A stretch of 64,000 nt of DNA, taken from contig NZ_JGZP01000004.1 in the NCBI RefSeq assembly GCF_000741785.1, positions 1 through 64,000 of the forward strand. The letters run 5' to 3'. This DNA comes from Bifidobacterium stellenboschense. Lineage in GTDB: Bacteria > Actinomycetota > Actinomycetes > Actinomycetales > Bifidobacteriaceae. Below, in pieces: positions 36,009 to 41,665 of this stretch. Each line of letters opens with the position of its first letter. Position 1 is the stretch's first letter. A model generated the notes under the pieces. The model did not search any database. It was not told the DNA's origin and worked only from the letters and a program-made list of their open reading frames with translations. The position numbers and the translations under genes are program-made.

Positions 36009-36694
36009 TGACTTACCTCCTGATTCCATATATACCCAAGCCCGCGGATGTTTTTAATATAGACCGGAGCCGCCGGATCCTCTTCGATTTTCTTCCGAAG
36101 CCTTCTGATGTTCACAGCTACCGTGTTTTCATCCATAAAATCACCATCCAGATCAAACACGTTTTCTAACAGCTGTGTTTTTGAAAGAATCTGTTTCGGG
36201 TTTTGAAGAAAAAAGGACAGCATTTTCAGTTCATTCTTCGTAAGGCTTATTTCTCTTTCCTTTACGAACGCCCTCATCTCTCCGGGGATAAACACGATAT
36301 CCTTTGAATGAATTTTTGGAGTTCCAGGTTCATTCTTTCTGCGGCGGAAATGAGCCCCGATTTTCAGAAGAAGTACGGAAAGGCTGAACGGTTTCGTCAT
36401 ATAATCGTCCGCACCGGCTTCATATCCCATGACCTGATCTGTCTCCTGATCCAACGCGGTAAGACAGATAATATATACATTTTGACAATTCCGCATCCAT
36501 CCGACAAGCTCTAATCCGTTTCCATCCGGAAGATTCACATCACAAATGGCAACATCCACATTATTATCACTTGCAATTCTTTTCGCTTTTTTCACTGATT
36601 CTGCTGAAAAAACCTCATATCCGGATTTTTTCAGTGAAAATGTAATTCCACGATTTAAATTTTCATCATCTTCAACCACAAGTATACCTGGCAT
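36005..36694 (-). CDS. OmpR-family response regulator
   Basis: 229 residues. Receiver domain 1-118 with acidic pair DD at 9-10, phospho-acceptor Asp52 (ICDVNLPDG), and conserved Lys in YMTKPF. The C-terminal winged helix (about 130-225) ends in NVFDLDGDFMDENTVAVNIR and RGLGYIW. Partner of the kinase that overlaps its stop. It follows a small membrane gene that is frameshifted here. Confidence 0.93.
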   Translation of the reverse strand: MPGILVVEDDENLNRGITFSLKKSGYEVFSAESVKKAKRIASDNNVDVAICDVNLPDGNGLELVGWMRNCQNVYIICLTALDQETDQVMGYEAGADDYMTKPFSLSVLLLKIGAHFRRRKNEPGTPKIHSKDIVFIPGEMRAFVKEREISLTKNELKMLSFFLQNPKQILSKTQLLENVFDLDGDFMDENTVAVNIRRLRKKIEEDPAAPVYIKNIRGLGYIWNQEVSQ

Positions 36695-36718
36695 AGCATA
36701 TGCACCTCTCTTTATTAA

Positions 36719-36897
36719 CTATTTTTCCTCTTCGTTACATATTTGTTCTGTCTCAATATCCTCGGTAGTGACTTTCCCTGTAATATCCCTATAGGCTTCT
36801 TTTATTCCATTTTTGACCGCCCACTTAATTATAAAATATAATGCAAGTAAGACGATTATAGTGCTGTGCCAAAACTAATTCCTAATTCTTCAAACAT
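36719..36897 (-). pseudogene. Frameshifted small membrane protein (DUF6019-like)
   Basis: Frame 1 gives MFEELGISFGTAL then a stop; one base missing at that point would let the frame continue as IIVLLALYFIIKWAVKNGIK and on to ICNEEEK. The joined product would be about 60 residues with one transmembrane helix, resembling the small DUF6019 type seen beside such two-component/ABC sets. GAGGT lies before the ATG and the gene stands 24 bases ahead of the response regulator, as first gene of that operon. The family label is tentative. Confidence 0.6.
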
Positions 36898-36945
36898 TTC
36901 ATTACCTCTGTCAATTCCGATTTGTTGCTTAATTTTCGTATTCAA

Positions 36946-36967
36946 ATTATACCATAAAACTCGTGAA
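36946..36967 (-). promoter_or_regulatory. Extended -10 promoter of the two-component operon
   Basis: On the minus strand TGGTATAAT (TGn plus TATAAT at 36946-36951) lies about 50 bases before the small membrane gene. The -35 region is weak, as is usual with an extended -10. It drives the DUF6019-like, regulator and kinase genes. Confidence 0.6.
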
Positions 36968-37033
36968 CAATTCTACCGTCATTTTGGAATATATAAGAAA
37001 AGTCCGAACAGTTTTCTGCCTGGACTTTCTCAC

Positions 37034-37154
37034 TCAATCATAAATCAATTCCGCTTTCACAACTTCCTCTGCCTGTGCCTTGCAAGCGTTCATCTGCCGC
37101 ACCCATTCCATTTGGTTTTCAGCTTTCAGTTGCTCGGTCACGCCGTTTTGCTCT
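37034..37154 (-). pseudogene. tnpV: TnpV C-terminal fragment at the right end of the element
   Basis: About 40 codons reading EQNGVTEQLKAENQMEWVRQ then MNACKAQAEEVVKAELIYD and a stop, which matches the C-terminus of TnpV proteins of Tn4451-type elements. The frame is cut exactly at the junction with the host ATPase gene, so the N-terminal two-thirds of TnpV is missing. Confidence 0.75.
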
Positions 37155-38354
37155 GCCGGTGGCGACGATGTCGATCTCCTCCTGGCTGCGGCTCCTGGGA
37201 TCGGCTCCCCACCAGCGTCCGGAGTCGAGCACGAGGAACGGCAGATCTCCTGTCGTGTCGTGCGCCCAAAGCCATTGCGTGCAGATGTCCTCGAATACCG
37301 GGCCCATGAAGTCGTTGATCGACCGCATGATGCGTTCGGCGGCGATGGCGGCGTTGCCGGACTGGATCAACGGCAGATTCGTCGGCACATAGCGGTACCA
37401 AAACCGGAAGAACGAGTCCTTGATGCGGTAGATCGTCTTGCGGGGCGAATGTTCGCCGAACGGGGTCTCCTTGTAGAGGATGCCCAGATCGATGAGATTG
37501 CGCAGGTATGTGGAGCATGACGCGGTCTCCATGTGGCATGCCGTGGCGATGGCGTTCGCTCGGGAGGAGCCGGAGGCGATGGCTTGAATGACGGCGTTGT
37601 ATTCGGACGGCGAGCGCAGTTCCTGTTTGAGCAGGTTGCCGGGCTCCTCGAACAGATAGCAGTCCGGGTCGATGATGTTCCAAAGGATGTTGTCCGGGAT
37701 GCTCGCCGTATCGTCGATTTGTCTGAGATACTGCGGGATGCCGCCCGTCAGGCCGTATGCGATGGCTGCGTCCTCGGCTCCGTATCGGGGCAGGAACGTT
37801 CGTGTGTCGGTGTATCCGAAGGGTTCCACCTTGATCTGCGCGGTGCGGCGTCCGTACAACGGGCTGGAATATCCGAGCACCTGTCGTTCCATGAACGACA
37901 TCGATGAGCCGCAGAGGATGATCATGAGCCGGCTGTCGTCCTTGTGCCGGTCGATGGCGTGTTGCAGGACGGAGCTGATGGACCGGTCGGCTTTCGCGAG
38001 ATAGGGATATTCGTCGATGACGAGTGCGAGGCGTTTGCGGCGGGCGATCGAGAACACCGCTTCCAGCGCCGTGGCGAAGTCCCGGTAGACCGGTGCGGCA
38101 TCCTCCGTGCCGGTGAAGTCGTCGTCTCCGGAGGCGGCGCGGTACAGGGCGATGCCGCGGCTGAGGTTTTCGAGGTTCCGGGCGGCATTGGATTCGATGG
38201 CCGGGAAGAAGATGGCCGGACGTCCGTCGAGGAATCGGTTGATGAGTGTGGTCTTGCCCACGCGTCGCCGTCCGTACACGATGACGCACTCGAATCGCGA
38301 CGAGTTCCATCGTCGTTCCAACGTGGCGAGTTCCCTGGTCCTTCCCACGAACAT
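37155..38354 (-). pseudogene. N-terminal part of a DUF234-type AAA ATPase (upstream half)
   Basis: About 400 codons from the ATG at 38354, with GGAAAGG upstream. Walker A is YGRRRVGKTTL (residues 26-36), Walker B LALVIDEYPYL, sensor region IMILCGSSMSFM; a winged-helix region follows (about 250-310), then the DUF234 start ICTQWLWAHD and SQEEIDIVATG. Reading then runs into the element and stops 12 codons later. The rest is at 26580-26795. Intact relatives are STAND/archaeal-type ATPases of unknown function, often in defence or mobile contexts. The truncated product keeps the whole ATPase domain. Confidence 0.88.
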
Positions 38355-38385
38355 GATGCCGGCCTTTCCGCACGTGAGATGCAAT

Positions 38386-38422
38386 TTATAGAATCGTAAT
38401 TTACTAAATTATGATTCTATAA
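38386..38422. promoter_or_regulatory. 37-bp palindrome upstream of the split ATPase gene
   Basis: Arms TTATAGAATCGTAATTTA and TAAATTATGATTCTATAA are complementary at 17 of 18 positions around one central base. It is strikingly A+T-rich against the local background and lies 32 bases before the ATPase start, where the promoter should be, so an operator is likely. Confidence 0.65.
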
Positions 38423-38520
38423 ATAATCGTGTCTTCCGGCAAACGAGTCGCGTCATATGCGGTCGTTTGCAGGGTTGATTGGTTTTCGGCTGGCGTTTTG
38501 CGGAAACGGGGGCCTGCGCC

Positions 38521-38661
38521 ATGGTGATGCTCAAGGCCGCCGGCACGTCCGTTGCGATGGGCAACGCCATTCACGGCATCGAGCAATGCTGCAACCTCCA
38601 GACCACCGACATCCACGACGACGGCATCGCCAACGCGTTCCGGAAGCTGGGGCTGATCTGA
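38521..38661 (+). pseudogene. C-terminal relic of a Cof-type HAD phosphatase
   Basis: The frame reads MLKAAGTSVAMGNAI and ends TTDIHDDGIANAFRKLGLI, the characteristic last about 47 residues of Cof/YwpJ-type HAD hydrolases (motif IV region onward). The sequence in front does not encode the rest of the protein. It marks an old deletion or island boundary. Confidence 0.75.
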
Positions 38662-38672
38662 GAATCGTCGTA

Positions 38673-38948
38673 TCAGTGGTCGCCGTAATGGGTGCGGCAG
38701 ACGGCGATTTCGAGATTGTCCGATTCTCCGCCGGTGACGCGGTACACGATGCGGTTCTTGTCGTCTATGCGACGAGACCAATAGCCAGATAGGTTTCCGC
38801 GTAACGGTTCCGGCATGCCGATGCCGTTCGCCGCGCCGTTGCGTTGGATGTCCTGGATGATCTTGTTGATGCGTTTGAGTGTCTTCTTGTCCTGCGACTG
38901 CCAGTAGAGGTAGTCATCCCATGCTTCGTCAGTCCAGATAAGCAGCAC
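38673..38948 (-). CDS. YoeB/Txe-type mRNA endoribonuclease toxin
   Basis: 91 residues, GTG start. LIWTDEAWDDYLYWQSQDKK, the basic RRIDDKNRIVYRV core and the C-terminal CRTHYGDH match YoeB-like toxins, whose catalytic Glu/Arg/His-Tyr set is preserved. Such toxins cleave mRNA on the ribosome when freed from the antitoxin. The antitoxin gene ends one base before it. Confidence 0.92.
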   Translation of the reverse strand: MLLIWTDEAWDDYLYWQSQDKKTLKRINKIIQDIQRNGAANGIGMPEPLRGNLSGYWSRRIDDKNRIVYRVTGGESDNLEIAVCRTHYGDH

Positions 38949-38949
38949 G

Positions 38950-39204
38950 TCATTCCTCGATCAGTCCGTGGACGGTGCCTTGGCCCGCGTCGAGTTTCGC
39001 GGCCGCTCTGCGGACACGAGCCATGTTCTCGGCCGAGTAGAACGGGTCCGCGGTCACTTCGAACGGGATGCGGCGTTCGCGCACGACCGTCTTGGCGAAG
39101 ATGTTGAAGGCGGCGCTCATGCTGATGCCGAGTTCGCCGCAGACCTCGGCCATGCCCTTCTTCGTGCTTTCGTCAAGCCGGACGTTCACCATGGACGATG
39201 TCAT
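38950..39204 (-). CDS. RelB/DinJ-type antitoxin
   Basis: 84 residues from the ATG at 39204, which has GGAGG 5 bases upstream. N-terminal VNVRLDESTKKGMAEVCGELG is the ribbon-helix-helix DNA-binding part; the C-terminal tail ends LDAGQGTVHGLIEE and should wrap the toxin. It pairs a RelB/DinJ-type antitoxin with a YoeB-type toxin, a common mixed pairing. Autoregulation through the dyad at 39216-39240 is likely. Confidence 0.9.
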   Translation of the reverse strand: MTSSMVNVRLDESTKKGMAEVCGELGISMSAAFNIFAKTVVRERRIPFEVTADPFYSAENMARVRRAAAKLDAGQGTVHGLIEE

Positions 39205-39215
39205 CATAGCCTCCA

Positions 39216-39240
39216 TTTGTATATCGAAAATCTATACAAA
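39216..39240 (-). promoter_or_regulatory. Operator dyad of the toxin-antitoxin operon
   Basis: TTTGTATA, 9 bases, TATACAAA: a perfect 8-bp dyad 12 bases before the antitoxin start, in the promoter position. Ribbon-helix-helix antitoxins usually bind such sites. Confidence 0.7.
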
Positions 39241-39289
39241 TGATATCTTGGTTGGTCTCGTCACGCAATCCGCCGTGCGATACGGTCCG

Positions 39290-39349
39290 GGAACTTCATA
39301 AACCATTTATGAAGTTAGGGGCGGAACTTCATAAACCATTTATGAAGTT
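39290..39349. repeat. Two tandem 27-bp dyads
   Basis: Identical 27-base copies at 39290-39316 and 39323-39349, each an inverted repeat AACTTCATAAA-cca-TTTATGAAGTT, repeated with a 33-bp period (about three helical turns). They look like tandem operator sites, but no gene starts close by; downstream DNA to 39737 holds only a possible relic. Confidence 0.75.
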
Positions 39350-39478
39350 GCATGTTGGGGAAGAATCCAGGATGGGAGGAGTCGCACATACAACGGTCTT
39401 GTCGGTTGTTTCGCGGATGCGGACTCCGATGAGTCTGAACATAAGGTGCTAGGTAATGCCTGATGTCGCCCACTTCAT

Positions 39479-39737
39479 TTGGTCAAGCCCGAACGGAAAA
39501 GACTGGCACGATACCGGTGGGACCATGTTGCGGAAGCCCTGCGCATCGCCTACGAGGAACTGCACGTGAACGGTTCCGTGCCGGATATGTACGCACCTAC
39601 ATATTCCGAACAACCCGAATGGGCGTTCTCGGTAAGAATACGATTCCTCGGCTTCATGATGGACGACGGTTTCCGAGGATTTTGGGAGATATTTGCTAGG
39701 CGGACTACTGGAATCGTGGATATGAGCAGGTGCGGCA
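39479..39737 (+). other. Possible gene relic in the 39205-39773 gap
   Basis: An open frame (GTG at 39479, continuing to 39817 across the next gene) reads RYRWDHVAEALRIAYEELHV and later EWAFSVRIRFLGFMMDDGFR. The composition looks partly coding, but there is no ribosome site or recognised family and it overlaps the toxin gene. It is reported as possible decayed coding DNA. Confidence 0.3.
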
Positions 39738-39766
39738 TTGCCGTAGCGGAGGTTTTGTGGTACAAT
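39738..39766 (+). promoter_or_regulatory. Consensus promoter with apparently leaderless start
   Basis: TTGCCG, 17-base spacer, TACAAT (39761-39766), then the ATG of the next gene begins 8 positions after the -10 ends. Transcription would start at or within a base of the ATG, so the toxin gene is probably translated from a leaderless mRNA. Confidence 0.65.
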
Positions 39767-39773
39767 ATTCGGT

Positions 39774-40025
39774 ATGAACATATTCCCTTCAGCTCTCAAG
39801 CATGGCATCGAGCCTGACGATGCCATGTATGTCGCGACCCATGCGATACGGGAGCTGACGCTGCGCGAGGATCCGCTCAAGGTGCTGTACCTCGGCATAT
39901 CGCCGGATGGTATTCCTTTGGAAGTCGTCGTGGTGGAAACGTCAAGGGGTCCTGCACTGATCCACGCGATGCGCATGCGAACCAAGTACGTGAAACTGAT
40001 GGAAGGAGGCAGGCGATGGATATGA
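39774..40025 (+). CDS. Small toxin candidate of a type II toxin-antitoxin pair
   Basis: 83 residues: FPSALKHGIEPDDAMYVATH, VLYLGISPDGIPLEVVVVE, then ALIHAMRMRTKYVKL. The beta-rich core ending in a basic IHAM-x-MRTKY helix resembles the small RNase-fold toxins of the BrnT/DUF4258 sort, but assignment is by pattern only. It overlaps a ribbon-helix-helix gene by 10 bases, toxin first, which is the order in BrnTA-like systems. Confidence 0.65.
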   Translation: MNIFPSALKHGIEPDDAMYVATHAIRELTLREDPLKVLYLGISPDGIPLEVVVVETSRGPALIHAMRMRTKYVKLMEGGRRWI

Positions 40026-40318
40026 CCTATGACTACACCATGCTCTCATACGATGATCTGCCGGCCGACGAAGCGGCAATGCTCAAAGCAGATGCCGAGG
40101 AAGCCGAACGCGGGTACACGGATGAGCAGCTCGAGGAGGCCATGCGACGGGCTCCCGGTCGTCCGCTCGAAGTCGGCACGACACCCGCGACCAACGTGAT
40201 TCGCGTACGTCTGGATGACGAACGTGACGCCAAACTGGAACGCTACATGCGCGACCATCACATGAGCCGCAGCGCGGCCGTGAGGGCCCTGCTTGACAAA
40301 GCGCTTGCCGACGTATGA
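40016..40318 (+). CDS. Ribbon-helix-helix antitoxin
   Basis: 100 residues. The acidic N-terminus (LPADEAAMLKADAEEAERGY) is likely the toxin-binding part, and the C-terminus TNVIRVRLDDERDAKLERYM onward to RSAAVRALLDKAL is a CopG/RHH DNA-binding fold. The inverted domain order (DNA-binding part last) is like BrnA-type antitoxins. Translationally coupled to the toxin. Confidence 0.8.
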   Translation: MDMTYDYTMLSYDDLPADEAAMLKADAEEAERGYTDEQLEEAMRRAPGRPLEVGTTPATNVIRVRLDDERDAKLERYMRDHHMSRSAAVRALLDKALADV

Positions 40319-40344
40319 TTGATTGACTACAGGCACGACAACTC

Positions 40345-40387
40345 TTTGCCGGTATGTCCCCGCGGAACGACGGGACATACCGGCAAA
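40345..40387. other. Perfect 16-bp inverted repeat between the antitoxin and mrr-like genes
   Basis: TTTGCCGGTATGTCCC and its exact complement enclose 11 bases, 26 bases after the antitoxin stop. It lacks a T-run. It may end the toxin-antitoxin transcript or be an operator for the restriction gene. A reading frame from 40323 crosses it, which argues for the later start of the restriction gene. Confidence 0.7.
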
Positions 40388-40439
40388 CGATTCCGGCGTG
40401 ACTGGCATCGGAAATCATGAGCGACAGGGAGGCGATCGA

Positions 40440-41444
40440 TTGTCTGCATGGCTGATTCGCGCTGGACGAGGAGCGCGGTATGCGGCTGATTGGTTCGCTC
40501 ATGGATACGTGGCAATCTACTGGCTCTTGGATGGCCTCGACCTCGGCCACGCATCGAGGGAACAGGTCAAGGAATGCGTGGACCGTCTCTACGCGGACAA
40601 GTCCCCTCAGGCGCGTGCGATGATCGTCGGGCAGACATACCGATTCGGTTCGGTCATGTCATGTGGCGATACCGTCGTAACCTATGATCCCGCACGACGC
40701 CAGTACCATATCGGTATCCTGACGGGCGACTGCATGACGGTTCGGGCCGATGCCGATGCCTGCTATACGCGCGAGGTCAGGTGGGAGCACATCGTCCCTC
40801 GGGACGCATTGTCCGACACGTCCCGCAACTCGTTGGGCACGATTGCCACGCTCAGCCTCATCAACGAGGATGCATACGCCGATCTTGCCCACAGCCTTAA
40901 GGAGGAGCGTTCCCCCGACGTCATTATCGAATCCGATGCCGCTTCTTCCGCCGACGACATGACCGACGATGAGGAAATCCGTATGGTCACCGAAGAGGAG
41001 GCGCTGGAGAAAATCAAAGATCGCATCCATGCCCTTGATTGGGACGACATGGAACGCCTCGTGGCGGGCATGCTACGAGCGATGGGCTATCGAACCATGA
41101 TGACCGGCAGCGGCGGCGATCAAGGGCGCGACATCATCGCCTCGCCCGACGGTCTTGGATTGTCATCCCCACGTATCGTCGTCGAGGTGAAGCACCGGAA
41201 GGAAAGCATGGGAGCTCCGGCGCTGCGTTCGTTCATCGCCGGACTACGTGACGCAGACCGCGGCTTGTACGTCAGCACCGGCGGCTTCACCAAGGAGGCC
41301 CTGTACGAGGCCGAACGGGCGCGCATACCGGTGACCCTGCTCGACCTTGACCAATTCACCCGAGTCCTCGTGGATAACTACGAAAACGCGGACACCCAGA
41401 CTCGTACCCTGCTGCCGCTGACCCACATCTACTGGCCGGCGTAG
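40440..41444 (+). CDS. Mrr-like restriction endonuclease (type IV candidate)
   Basis: 334 residues from a TTG with GGGAGG 7 bases upstream. An N-terminal unassigned domain (about 1-170, RFGSVMSCGDTVVTYDPARR region) is followed by an acidic linker and a C-terminal Mrr-type PD-(D/E)XK domain: LDWDDMERLVAGMLRAMGY, TGSGGDQGRDII, then IVVEVKHRKE, holding the Asp and E-x-K catalytic residues. Mrr-type enzymes cut DNA carrying foreign methylation. It lies beside a type I methyltransferase operon. A longer TTG start at 40323 is possible but would read through the inverted repeat. Confidence 0.82.
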   Translation: MSAWLIRAGRGARYAADWFAHGYVAIYWLLDGLDLGHASREQVKECVDRLYADKSPQARAMIVGQTYRFGSVMSCGDTVVTYDPARRQYHIGILTGDCMTVRADADACYTREVRWEHIVPRDALSDTSRNSLGTIATLSLINEDAYADLAHSLKEERSPDVIIESDAASSADDMTDDEEIRMVTEEEALEKIKDRIHALDWDDMERLVAGMLRAMGYRTMMTGSGGDQGRDIIASPDGLGLSSPRIVVEVKHRKESMGAPALRSFIAGLRDADRGLYVSTGGFTKEALYEAERARIPVTLLDLDQFTRVLVDNYENADTQTRTLLPLTHIYWPA

Positions 41445-41454
41445 TAGAAGGTTC

Positions 41455-41490
41455 TTGCTCGCTGCTGTATATTTACGTAAATACGTAAAT
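41455..41490 (+). promoter_or_regulatory. Promoter with overlapping operator for the RHH-hsd operon
   Basis: TTGCTC, 17 bases, TAAATA form a promoter. Overlapping the -10 is ATTTACGTAAATACGTAAAT (41471-41490): two contiguous ACGTAAAT direct repeats with an inverted first half. Ribbon-helix-helix dimers bind such short tandem repeats, and the first gene downstream encodes one. Confidence 0.7.
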
Positions 41491-41512
41491 ACTTATTTGA
41501 ATAGGGGTGCCC

Positions 41513-41665
41513 ATGTCGGACAGCGAGGTCAGAACGACGTTGAGCCTGTCGTTGACGGTCGAGGACAAGAAGCTGTTGAAGAAGTACGCCGCGGATAGGG
41601 AGACCACGGTCGCCGGCGTGGTTCACGAGTGGATCGAACGATTCTGCGGAGGCGAAGATGACTGA
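41513..41665 (+). CDS. 50-residue ribbon-helix-helix regulator of the hsd operon
   Basis: The chain begins MSDSEVRTTLSLSLTVEDKK and goes on to AADRETTVAGVVHEWIERFC. This is a beta strand plus two helices, the minimal RHH fold, with no extra domain. AGGGG precedes the ATG at 41513, and the end overlaps the hsdR start by 8 bases. The RHH-type operator at 41471-41490 lies over its promoter, so it probably represses its own operon, including hsdR. It would play the part of a C protein in a type I system. This function is inference. Confidence 0.78.
   Translation: MSDSEVRTTLSLSLTVEDKKLLKKYAADRETTVAGVVHEWIERFCGGEDD

Larger units (their letters stand above)
26796..37154. mobile_element. Tn4451-like mobilizable element inserted in an ATPase gene
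   Basis: About 10.36 kb with visibly lower G+C and Firmicutes-type genes, bounded on both sides by halves of one ATPase gene that rejoin in frame. Contents on the minus strand: cut-off tnpV at the right end, a frameshifted small membrane gene, response regulator, histidine kinase, ABC ATPase, FtsX permease, oriT, DUF3847, MobA/MobL relaxase, a small Cys-rich gene, toprim/AAA protein and tnpW at the left end. Host DNA on each side shares only GG on the coding strand. The ends are weakly inverted (AGAGACGAAAAG and AGAGCAAAACGG). No serine or tyrosine recombinase or DDE transposase is present. Confidence 0.85.

Noticed and set aside
36005-36029. ATG at 36029 as the histidine kinase start
   Set aside because: The GTG at 36008 has GGAGG at proper spacing and forms a GTGA overlap with the regulator stop, the usual coupling.
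31545-36694. Classical BceRS-BceAB bacitracin module
   Set aside because: The kinase has a 65-residue external sensor loop and the permease is a duplicated-FtsX type of 809 residues, unlike BceS and BceB, so only a general peptide or envelope-stress exporter is claimed.
26796-37154. Insertion at a GA dinucleotide as expected for a TnpX-type recombinase
   Set aside because: Joining the host halves at GA puts the ATPase out of frame, whereas the shared GG restores it, so GA-targeted insertion is not supported here.
40323-40439. N-terminal extension of the Mrr-like protein
   Set aside because: The frame is open, but it would encode the perfect inverted repeat at 40345-40387 and has no ribosome site, while a TTG at 40440 has GGGAGG at good spacing.
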